Shown one piece after another: positions 49,201 through 58,987 of a DNA stretch of 64,000 bases (within the stretch, counting starts at the first letter, position 1; every line of letters starts with the position of its first letter). This DNA is from Limonium bicolor (taxonomy: Eukaryota; Streptophyta; Magnoliopsida; Caryophyllales; Plumbaginaceae): assembly GCA_023374045.1 (NCBI GenBank), contig CM041776.1, forward strand, positions 280,797,999-280,861,998, read 5' to 3'. The notes beneath the pieces were generated by a model. The model was not told where the DNA came from and searched no databases. It saw only the letters and a list, made by a program, of their open reading frames with translations. A program made the translations under genes and the position numbers.

Positions 49201-49552
49201 GTTCTGCACCCCAGCGCCACTTTCACTGCAAGCGCTGTGGTAAAGACCACCCGGGTGTCGACTGCACCGGGCAAGCGGTGGACTGCCACCACTGGGAAGA
49301 AGGGGCCACAGGTTACGAGTGCTTCAATAATCCTGATAGCCGAGCGTACCGCCCACCGAAGGGGACTCAGGGCGCACCTACTGGAGGAGGTGGAGCCGAG
49401 GTGGCCAGAGGGGGCCGGCGCCCAAGCCCAGAGAGGGCAGCAGCAGCAGCAGCCGCAGCAGCAGAACCAGGGCCAGAGGAACCCGCCGGGCAACCGTATG
49501 CTGAATGCAGCGGGAGCTTCAGGCGCTGGCACTAGCACCCAGCGCGGTGAAG

Positions 49553-49680
49553 GTTAGCATTTGAAACCTTAACCATTGTATGAAAGCATGACTACTTGTT
49601 ACACGCTTTACCTTAGCATGAATGGTGTTTAAGTTACCGCTTTAGAGGACAACTTACCTAGGAAACCTTTTACCTCTTAG
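49553..49680 (+). other. Putative intron D, Gag to AlkB
   Basis: GTTAGCATTT to TACCTCTTAG with a pyrimidine-rich end, 128 nt. The donor codon base G joins GA to keep frame (QRGEG then DFDIC). The same donor can instead use the acceptor at 50526, which also keeps the frame into the protease; that longer intron (49553-50526) would remove the whole AlkB exon. Confidence 0.7.
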
Positions 49681-50407
49681 GAGACTTCGATATCTGCTAT
49701 CCCACTTACAAGACAGATCGCCTAGACCCGTGGAAGAAAGACGGGAGTACCCTAGTGAGTTGTGTCATGTAGTCAGCCGGGCATGATACTTCTCAGAGAG
49801 TTCCTAACCCTAGATGAACAAATCACCATAGTAAATGAGTGTAGAGCTTTGGGTAAGGGCATAGGAGGTTTTTATACCCCTGTATTTACTAGTGGTTCTA
49901 GAATGAAACTGCACATGATGTGCTTAGGAAAAGATTGGGATCCACAAGCTAGGGTTTATCGAGAGGTGAGGATGGTAGGTGACATATCTATACCGGATAC
50001 CTGAGAGTTTCCTTACCTTGGTGAGAAACGCAATGAATATTGCTCAAGACTGTGAGACTTATCCATTACCGACATGACCTGACGTTTGCATCATCAATAT
50101 ATGAACAGGGAGGGAAGCTTGGAATGCACCAGGACCGTGATGAGACGACCGAGTCCATCACCAGAGGAAGTACCAGTTGTATCTTTTCCATCGGCGATGA
50201 TGCTGAGTTTATTTATGGAGACCAGAAGAGGATGGATCTAGCAAGCAAGATCATCCTCAAGTCTGGGGATGTGTTGGATTTGGTGGAGAGTCGAGGCTTG
50301 TATATCATGGTATTAAGAGCATTAAGCTCAATACCGCACCACCAGCTCTAGTGAATGATACCCACATCCGACCTGGCCGTTTAAATTTGACTTTTAGACA
50401 GTATTGA
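49681..50407 (+). CDS. AlkB-type 2-oxoglutarate/Fe(II) dioxygenase captured in a gypsy element (frameshifted)
   Basis: About 240 codons matching plant AlkB homologues of the ALKBH1-like group, which oxidatively demethylate nucleic acids. In order: DFDICYPTYKTDRLDPW; PGMILLREFLTLDEQITIV; GGFYTP with LHMMCLGKDWDPQ; GKLGMHQDRDE with the metal-binding His-x-Asp; FSIGDDAEFIYGDQ; SRLVYHGIKSI with the second His; and RPGRLNLTFRQY with the 2-oxoglutarate-binding Arg, then TGA at 50405-50407. All expected metal and co-substrate residues are present. Four one-base frameshifts (about 49740-49765, 50005, 50085, 50275) prevent a single frame in this assembly. There are no introns inside it. It lies in gag-pol orientation between a gag donor and a protease acceptor. 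Host gene exon order and an ancestral copy cannot be judged here. Confidence 0.87.
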
Positions 50408-50526
50408 TGTAATAGCAGTAGCTAAGTGTGTAACCTTGTAAAATACCGTTGGATGAATGAAATAAGAGTTTCCTACTTTCAAGTGTTGTGTTCAGTTTTG
50501 TTGATACCGATAATTCATAACTTCAG
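50408..50526 (+). other. 3' flank of the AlkB exon and second acceptor
   Basis: About 120 bp following the AlkB stop, with AATGAAATAAGAG (about 50456-50468) and later T/G-rich sequence, compatible with a weak plant polyadenylation region. It ends in ATAACTTCAG, a plausible splice acceptor at 50526. Inference. Confidence 0.45.
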
Positions 50527-53500
50527 GCTATAGTAATGAAAAGGAGGGTACCATCTGCATCCTAGACATGGCGCAAGCCAAGGAGTCTGGTAATGTCATC
50601 ACAGGTATGACAGTTACAACAACAGTGAATTAGTGATTTATTGGGACTCGATGCTAATACGAGAGATAATCTCAGGTACCTTTCCTATTGATGGTATTAG
50701 TGCTTCCGTATTGTTCGACTCAGGAGCTTCGCATTCTTTCATTTCCTCGACGTTTGCTAAGAAGCTGGGGGCCACCCCCGAACAGCTTTCAGACTTTTCA
50801 GTCACCCTTCCTTCGAAGGAGAAAGTAGGTTGCACTAGACAGTATACAGGGTTAGAGATCAGCATTATGACTGAGACCTTCCCCATTGATCTAATTGAGT
50901 TCAAGAATTTGGGTTTTGACATCATAGTGGGCATGGATTGGCTACAGAAGCATAGGGGCCGCCTTCATTGCGCAGAGCATCGACTACTGAAGGGGCCGAG
51001 CGGCAAGACAGTGTCATACCGCAGTGTGAGGAGAGAGCCGACTGTCAAGATCGTGTCAGCATTGTCCCTGATGAAGGATGTTAGGAAGGGCCGACAAGCC
51101 TTCCTCTGTTATGTACAGGACACGAGACAGAGCGACGTGACGGACGTAGACATTCCAGTCGTGGTAGATTTTCCCGACTTATTTCCTGATGAGCTGCCAG
51201 GCATGCCGCCTGTGCGCGAGGTTGAGTTCGCCGTCGACTTGTTGCCAGGTACGGGCCCATTGCTAAGGCACCCTACCGTATGGCACCGGCTGAGATGAGG
51301 GAGCTGAAGCTACAGCTGGAGGACCTCCTCGACAAGGGCATCCGACCTAGTGTTTCTCCTTGGGGTGCTCCAGTGCTGTTCGTCAAGAAAAAGGACGGCA
51401 GTATGCGACTCTGCATCGACTACCGCGAGTGAATGCGGTTACAGTCAAGAACAGTACCCATTACCACGGATAGATGATTTATTTGATCAGCTGAGAGGGC
51501 CAGTGTGTTCTCGAAGATAGATCTCAGATCTGGCTACCATCAGATTAGGATTGCAGAGGGTGACATTGAGAAGACAGCTTTCAGGACACGGTATGGACAC
51601 TATGAGTTCACCGTTATGCCATTCGGACTGACGAATGCGCCAGCCATATTCATGGACTTGATGATGAACCGACTTTTTAGAGAGCATCTTGATAGTTCAG
51701 TTGTAGTCTTCATCGACGATATTCTGATCTATTCAAAAACCAAGGAAGACCATGAGTTCATTTGGACAGGTGTTGAATATTATGAGAGTGAATCAGCTGT
51801 ATGCCAAACTTTCTAAGTGTGAGTTTTGGTTGGACAGCGTGTCATTCTAGGCACATTATATCAGCTAGCGGCATATCTGTAGATCCTGCAAAGATTGAGG
51901 CAGTAAAGAGTTGGCCAAGGCCGAAGACAGTCCAGACGTCCGTAGCTTTCTGGGTTTGGCAGGGTTATCGAAGATTTGTGAAGGACTTCTCCAAGGAAGC
52001 CAAACCGATGACTAATCTAATGAAGAAGGAATCCCAGTTCTTATGGTCGCAGAGTGTGAGCAGTCCTTTCAGACACTGAAGGATCTCCTGACATCAGCGC
52101 CCGTTCTTACTATCCCTGAGGGCACTGATGGGTTCGAGGTAATTGTGATGCCTCTGGAACCGGTCTAGGCTGTGTGCTTATGCAGCACGGGAAGGTAGTG
52201 CTTACGCATCCCGACAGTTGAAGAAGCATGAGGTAAATTACCCCACACATGACCTTGAGTTAGGCGCAGTAGTCTTCGCTTTGAAGATCTGGCGACATTA
52301 TTTGTATGGTGTGACAGTCACTATCTACTCTGATCACAAGAGTCTACAGCATCTCTTCTCTCAGAAGGAGCTGAACATGCGACAGAGAAGATGGGTCGAG
52401 TTCTTGAAGGACTACGATATAGACCTGAGGTACAAAGAGGGCAAGGCGAATGTGGTAGCTGATGCCCTGAGCCGCAGAGCTCATTCATTGTTCACTTTAT
52501 TAGCAAACAGCAGTATGATTGATGAGATACGAGCTGCACAGGAGAGTGATCACTATATGCAGAGTATCAGGCAGAAAATGATAGATGGTTGTTTTGAGAG
52601 GCTGAAATATGATTCGAACTGTGCGATGATGGCATGATCGACTGAATGGCCGTTTGTGTATTCCGGAGTCGTCTCCTGATCTGAAGGAGAAGATACTCCA
52701 GGAGGCTCATTGCTCGTCCTTATCCGTCCACCCTGGTTCGTCGAAGATGTATAAGGATTTGAAGGTTCATTTCTGGTGGAGCGGGATGAAAAGGATGTAG
52801 CTGAGTACGTGGCTAGATGCTTGACCTGTCAGAAGGTTAAGTTTGAGCATAGGAGACCCGGAGGTTTAGTGCAGTCTATGCCTATTCCTTGTTGGAAGTT
52901 CGAGGACATCTCGATGGATTTCGTTGTCGGTCTCCCACCGGCTAAGGGAGGACTGAACACGATTTGGGTCATTGTGGACCGTCTGACGAAGGTGGCAAAA
53001 TTTGTTGCGATGAAGGATACCTGGAACGTCCCGAAGTTAGCGGACTTGTTCCAGAAGGAGGTGATCCGGCACCATGGTGTGCCAAAGACTATTGTTTCTG
53101 ATAGGGACCCTCGATTTTTGTCCAGATTCTGGGGACAGGTTCAGGAAGCCTTGGGTACAAAGTTGAAGCTTAGTACGGCGTTCCATCCACAGACCGACGG
53201 TCAGAGTGAGAGGACCATCCAGACACTGGAGGACATGCTGAGAGCATGTGCCTTAGATTTTCAGGGGAGTTGGTTAGAGCGACTACATCTGATAGAGTTC
53301 GCCTACAACAACAGCTACCACTCCTCGATACAGATGCCACCATTTCAGGCACTTTATGGTAGACCATGTAGGACTCCTTTATGCTGGGATGAGGCCAGCG
53401 AGACTACGCTTCTAGGACCGAGTACCTAGAGCAGATTAAGGAGGATGTCCTACAGATCAGGAAGAACATGAGGCAGCTCAGGACCGGCAAAAGCAAATGC

Positions 53501-53947
53501 AGACACCAAGAGGAGGGACATTGAGTTCACTACCGACGACATGGTATTCCTTAGAGTGTCACCCATGAAGGGAATATTCCGGTTTGGGCAGAAGGGCAAG
53601 TTGAGCCCGAAGTATGTTGGACCTTATGCGATTAGGGAGCGAGTGGGCCCGTTAGCCTACAGACTGGATTTACCAGCAGAGCTCGGGAGGGTGCACGACT
53701 TTTCCACGTTTCACAGTTGAAGAGGTATGTGCCCCACCATCGCACGTTTTGCAGCCAGAGACTTTAGAGTTGGACCCTGCTCTACGATATGAGGAAGTAC
53801 CACTCCGCATTCTCGATACGAAGACGACAGACTAGGAACAAGACCGTTAGCATGGTCAAGGTTCTCTGGTCGAACCATGAGGTGGAGGAGGCTACATGGG
53901 AGTTAGAGGACTCCATGAGAGCGAAGTACCCAGCACTCTTCGAGTAG
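50527..53947 (+). pseudogene. gypsy pol: protease, RT, RNase H, integrase, chromodomain-like tail (frameshifted)
   Basis: The first exon piece (EGTICILDMAQAKESGNVIT) joins TGTFPIDG after a 71-nt intron (50605-50675). Protease: VLFDSGASHSFIS with catalytic Asp (~50717). [28 protein letters not shown] and the catalytic FIDDIL (51709-51726). RNase H: DASG near 52148 and [20 protein letters not shown]. Integrase: HHCC zinc site with CLTCQK (52818), core Asp in MDFVVGLP, SDRDPRF and the Glu in QTDGQSERTIQTLEDML. GPY/F: KLSPKYVGPYAI. Chromodomain-like tail VKVLWSNHEVEEATWELE ends at TAG 53945-53947. At least eight one-base frameshifts occur, many in homopolymers. Del/Tekay-like by its tail. Confidence 0.9.
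50605..50675 (+). other. Putative intron E, inside protease N-terminus
   Basis: GTATGACAG to AATCTCAG, 71 nt, with branch-like TGCTAAT (50652-50658) 18 nt from the acceptor. Removing it gives VITGTFPIDG, the normal gypsy protease lead-in. Retained, it brings in an in-frame stop. Confidence 0.8.
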
Positions 53948-54381
53948 TAGCTGTGTTACTTGTACGGGTTCGTGGTCAAACCCTTTTTAAGGGGGGTAGA
54001 CACCACTTGGCTTGCGCACATGTTTGTGCATTAGGTCTTGTTTTTGTGTTGTTTTGTTGGTATGCTGCGTCATACATGTTGTTTGGATGTTGGATGTGAT
54101 ACATTTATGTATGTATGTGCCTTGGTGCACCTGGTTGAATGTATATAGTACCGCTGAGTACTTTTGATTGATGAATGGGATGTGCACCTTGTAGTGCTGT
54201 GTTGAATGAGTTACCATGAGTTTAATTATTTAATATATGTTGTATGCATAGACTAGGTTTGAACCTAGTGGGAGTTACTCCCTAGCAATGGACTGTTTGG
54301 TTACTTAGTGGAACTTGATTCCTTAGGTGAACTGTAGAGGATTAAGGACTTCGGGACGAAGCCTTTTTAAGGGGGGTAGAC
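53948..54381 (+). promoter_or_regulatory. 3' untranslated region with two polypurine tracts
   Basis: Two copies of CTTTTTAAGGGGGGTAGAC, at 53983-54001 and 54363-54381, 380 bp apart. The second abuts the LTR and is the functional tract by position; the first matches the internal tracts of LARD-1 and LARD-2 in sequence and flank (ACCACTT follows). Confidence 0.85.
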
Positions 54382-57300
54382 TGAAATACCCCTAATCTTT
54401 AAAATATAATTAAATGATCTATTAATGATCTAAGATTTATTAAACATCTAAATATTATTGGGGAACAATCTAAAAGATCTCAACAAGGCAAAACACGCCT
54501 TAAGATCGGTAAAGCCAAAAATGTGCTTTAAAACACCATGAAGGTTGTATGACCCAAAGTAGGATCCAAAGTGGATTCCTAAGTATTATAATGAAGCAAG
54601 GAACACAATAAAACCATTCTCAAGAGAACTAAGCTCAGGAACATCCTGTGACACAAAAATGTGCGCTAAAACTCCTTAAAGCACGTTTTTGTGAGATTGC
54701 CTTTTAAATTGATTTTAATGGGCTTAAAAATTATAATTATCCTTAAATATGATATATAATCATATTATATCATATTAGGAATTTAATTCCAGAAATTTAC
54801 GAATTTTTACAAATTTAATATTAAAATATTAATAAAACCCTAAAGTGGGGCCCGCATGAGTCAACATTGACCAAGCATGGTCAATGGTCAATTAATTGAC
54901 TCATTTGGACCATGGAGGCCGGCTGCAATAAGAGGAGGAGCAAATCATTGATTGACAAATAATGCTACCTAATACTGACTTTTCAAAATAATGTTACTTT
55001 TTACATTATTTCAATTTACTTACCTTTCCCACTTCCTCCTTCCTTCCTTGTCCGATCTCACCATCCCAGCCGAGCCCCTCCTTCCTCTCAAGCTCTCAAG
55101 CTTGTTTTGAGCATGGAAGGCAAGTCTAGCTCCTAAGCTCCTAATGTAAGTGTTTTAATGTCATTTTTAGCTCTTTTTCTTCATCTTTCACCACCAACAC
55201 CTAAATTTCGTGGCTCATCTATTCCTATGGCTTATTCTCAGTGTTCTAAGGTTAGAACAAGAGCTAAACTCGGTTGAGACCAGTAGAGGGACCAAGGTTG
55301 TCCAAATCTACATTTTAAGGTAAAAATGTGCTTTAAGCTCATAACTTTTGATTCCCTTCGAGTTTGGCTGTGAAACTTTGGTCATAGACTCATCTCTTCT
55401 CCTTTTCATGTGGCTGTTGGTTAGCCATTTGGAGCAAGGGTGACCGAGATCCAAGAGAAATACTCTCTTTTAAGGCATTTTTCCAAGGTAAAACCTAATA
55501 ACAAGGTAGTATTTCGAGATCTAACTATTTCCTATGCTAATATGGTAGATCTAACACCTTGTGGTGTGTTTGGTTCAGGTCGAAAATACCTAGAACTTCC
55601 CTTGCATTTTTAAGGTGATTTTTGCCTTAAATCTTACATTAATTATTCCTTATGGTTAAGCTCAAGCTTGGAGTGTAACCATATCTTGTTTTTGTGTATT
55701 AAACATGTCTAAATCAAGTGGTGAATTTTCCTACAAGTGACCGAGCCTATACAAGGATAATCAAGGTATAAACACCTTAAACTTATGATTTTTGCAATCT
55801 TTAAGATATATATATATATGGCCGAGAGTGAACATACACATATAGGTCATATTGACCTAAAAATGTAAAAAAATGGCTAAGATAAATTAAGCTAGTCATT
55901 TAAGAGATTTAATTAACATAATGGTCAAATTATGACATTATGTGGAAAAATAATTAAACCATGGAGAGGCCGAATATATATGCTATATTTTGAGACATTT
56001 ATTGTGTAATTTATTTTGCAAGATCAAGGTTGTAATAAGGCCATGTCATTAGGCCATTTTAATTTAAGTTTATAAGCTTATTTAGTTTTTTTATGCTTAT
56101 AATTAAAGTTGGGGCCAATTCGTAATTTAGAATTAGAAAGCCGTGGGTAATTTAGAGCAATTTAGGGTTTTTAAATGAATTTAATAAAAATTATAACATT
56201 TATAAAGTTTTGGGTCAAAATTGTAAAAATAGAAAAGTATAGGTCATTATTTGTAATTACCGAAAAATTGGTTCCCATTTGGTATAGGAGTCAAAGTTGA
56301 CTATATAGGAGACTTTGACCAAGTTTAGAAAATTTAAGAAATTAAAATACTACTTATAATGATACTTATTAAATTGTAAAAGATTTATAAGGTTTGGGGT
56401 GGTAATGTAATTACCGAGAATTAAGGGTACTAAATGGAGTTTAGTAAGTCCTTAAGTTATTAGAAATTTTTAGAAGTTTATTTGGTTAAATTTGGAGTTC
56501 ATATGAATTATATAAGTATAATATATGGTATTTTATGACATTGTTAAATAGGTAACAAATATATAAAACCGAGATTAGAGGAAAAATAAGGTTAGAATAA
56601 TGTTTATAACCTTTTGGTATAGTTTGGTAATTTTTGGAATTATATATAGGTTTTATAAAGATATATGTATAATATAGTTTTAATGGAATTAGAAAACTAT
56701 GTATTATAAATTGGAATTGAATTGTGATTTTATAAGTTTAGTGGTTATAAGCAAAATATAAGGGGTTTGGTATTTAAAACAAAATATAACTATAGGTTAT
56801 AATTGTTTTAATGATTAAATGTCATAAGATATGTTATATACTATAATGTACATTATAATTAAGTGGTGGATTTTAAATATTTAAGAACATAGGTGCTGTT
56901 CGAAAATATTAACATTTTTAAATGGAATTTATAATATGGTTTTTAATGTTATAAGAGTTATAACATTTATAATATAGAGATATTCATTAAAAAGAATGAA
57001 TATAGATTATAAGACTTACCATATAATAAATAGTTCCATAATACACACATATAAATAAATATATGTAATGGTGTAGAAAATGTGATGGTTCAATAATAAA
57101 ATTATCATAATTAAAATGATAATAGTAAGGAAAAAGAATTATAAACATTGATATGGAATTCTAATGTAAAGAGAGTACATGTGATAATAGGATCATGTAA
57201 TTAAGTATAGTTTACAATGAATTATACCACATGAATAAAAAAAAAGAGACAAACCTTAGAAAAATAAATACTAAGGTAAGATGCATAGTGCATGACAAAG

Positions 57301-58987
57301 GATCACACATACAATAATGAAAAAACTGTATGATGTACAAACAAACATTAAGTTACATGCGATAACAAGTTTAACAACAACTATACTAATATACAAACAA
57401 GACTACGCATGTAATAACACCTTTTCCAATCTCGAGTTAAACCTAAAACCCGACAACATTGATAGTTAATAACGGGGGGTTAACCGGGAGGTGTTAGTGA
57501 CGGTACGGGGTACCGTAGAATTGTGTTGTTATACGGTATGCTAATCAGTAGCATTATGTATTGTTTAGATTGTTAGAGACTACACAAGGAGCATAGGATC
57601 TTGCTGATTCATACTCCACCGTAATACATCGGGTGAACGGTATGTTGTTATGTGTCTCTGATTGTCTCTGAGGGCTTCCTCAGTTCAGACTTCTGTGTGA
57701 TCTGTGATAAGATTGTTTGTCTGAATGTGATAATTAATATGCATGAATTGTGTATTTATAGCTGCTCATTATTTACTGTTGTTGAGTTAACAGTATTGGT
57801 TCGTATATAAGAACCTATATATAAAACGAACTAGCGGCTATGGTGCTATCTTATACGAAAAATAAGGAACGTCAGAAAAACGTTGTAGCACTAGGATAAT
57901 AATACATATATATTATCCAAGACTTTCATACGGAGCATTGGCCTTTCTATACGCCGCTCTCGTATCTAACACTGGATCCCGAGTTTACAGACTCCGGATT
58001 GGACTAATGACTTGGTCTGCTGTGTTAGAAAATTTGGTAATGCGATGCGATGGTATAATTAAGTAATAATGAATGGAAGTAAAGCCAAGAGGATGTGGCT
58101 CTTGGTGCGCGCTGTGATCACAAAAACGATACCAGGATGTCCGCGTACGGGTCCGCAAGTATCAAGAAAATTTCCCGTGAGCTAGAATGGCTCGTTGGTC
58201 GGAGACTCTACCGTTGGAGTGGCTACTGCCGTGGGTGACCCGCCATAATATATGGGTAACTAGAGACATGTCGTTTTAATGAGACAATGTCACTAGGTAT
58301 AACTGAACAATAATACATTTGAGAATTATACAGTGGCGAACAATATTGGCTTCTACACCATGGACGAGAATTAATACTTATTGTTACTCTCGTTGTTTCG
58401 CTTATTGTTCATTGGTTATACTTGTGGTATATTATGTGTGTGATGGTTGTGTGTTGTATGGATTACTGTTGTTTATTTTACAGTTTATATATTAAAATGG
58501 TATTGCATGTAATGAACCTCATGCTCTCGACCAAATAATTGAGGGGTCTTTGGGGGCATGACGGGGCATGTGATGACATACTCAGCAGGGGCTGATTCCA
58601 TACCACAAACCATCTTTATTTCAGGTGATTAGCTGGTGGGTCGCAGCGAGTGACCATTGTTATACGTTGGTTTAGACTTGGTACGGTGTGATACTCAGGT
58701 TGTTTTGGACTCGGGTTGTTTAACCGAGGTGTATTTGGTTTAGATGCTCACGGTCTGTAATAATTGTTGATGTTAGTTTGTTTAAGTTGTTTAAGTTCTA
58801 CTATCTATCTCTTGTGGTCACTGCGGGAATACGTTTCGCAAGTTGATTATCAGGTAAATCGTTATCACCCGTATGGGCGAGTGATAACAGTGACACCATT
58901 AGGGCGATAGTTTATTATTTACCGCTGCGAGATATTATTGTGCGCGACTTTTATAGGTTATTAGGTACCGACTAGTATGGTGTTACA
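54382..58987 (+). repeat. 3' LTR of AlkB gypsy element (4.6 kb)
   Basis: TGAAATACCCC to GGTGTTACA. AT-rich from 56000 to 57400. Contains the palindromic motif at 54661-54684, shared with the LARD LTRs, and CATGCTCTCGACC near 58531, shared with LTR-X. No GTCCG palindrome array was seen. Short ORFs here show no family features. Confidence 0.82.

Larger units (their letters stand above)
48172..49552 (+). pseudogene. Gag of AlkB gypsy element, intron-containing, frameshifted
   Basis: Capsid-type gag is read in pieces: FHLKDAASTWWRSVKAHY at about 48380-48430, KYYPAHLKQRKREEFEAL then GNMTVDQYYALFIGLW at 48490-48590, ELIDTLQECYDAASRTEMMV from 48757, and the zinc knuckle CKRCGKDHPGVDC at about 49230-49266. 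A Gln-rich stretch (CAG/CCG repeat, 49437-49475) and GNRMLNAAGASG follow. Coding blocks are separated by three short GT-AG introns (48698-48748, 48906-48990, 49117-49200). The start is missing in the gap. Several one-base frame changes occur within exons. Gag would form the particle that packages element RNA. Confidence 0.8.
48172..58987 (+). mobile_element. Ty3/gypsy chromovirus-like element with a captured AlkB gene
   Basis: Order: gag (48172-49552), AlkB-type dioxygenase (49681-50407), protease-RT-RNase H-integrase-chromodomain (50527-53947), two polypurine tracts (53981 and 54361), then a 4.6-kb 3' LTR (54382-58987). The 5' LTR is in the gap. The coding part is cut by many one-base frameshifts but domain order and active-site residues remain. 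Five GT-AG introns are predicted in the gag-to-protease part. LTR ends (TGAAATACCCC to GGTGTTACA) and polypurine tracts match those of the LARDs, so this lineage may be the source of their enzymes. Confidence 0.88.

Noticed and set aside
49161..49538. 125-codon minus-strand ORF with Cys-rich stretch
   Set aside because: Shadow of the gag zinc-knuckle and CAG-repeat region read in reverse.
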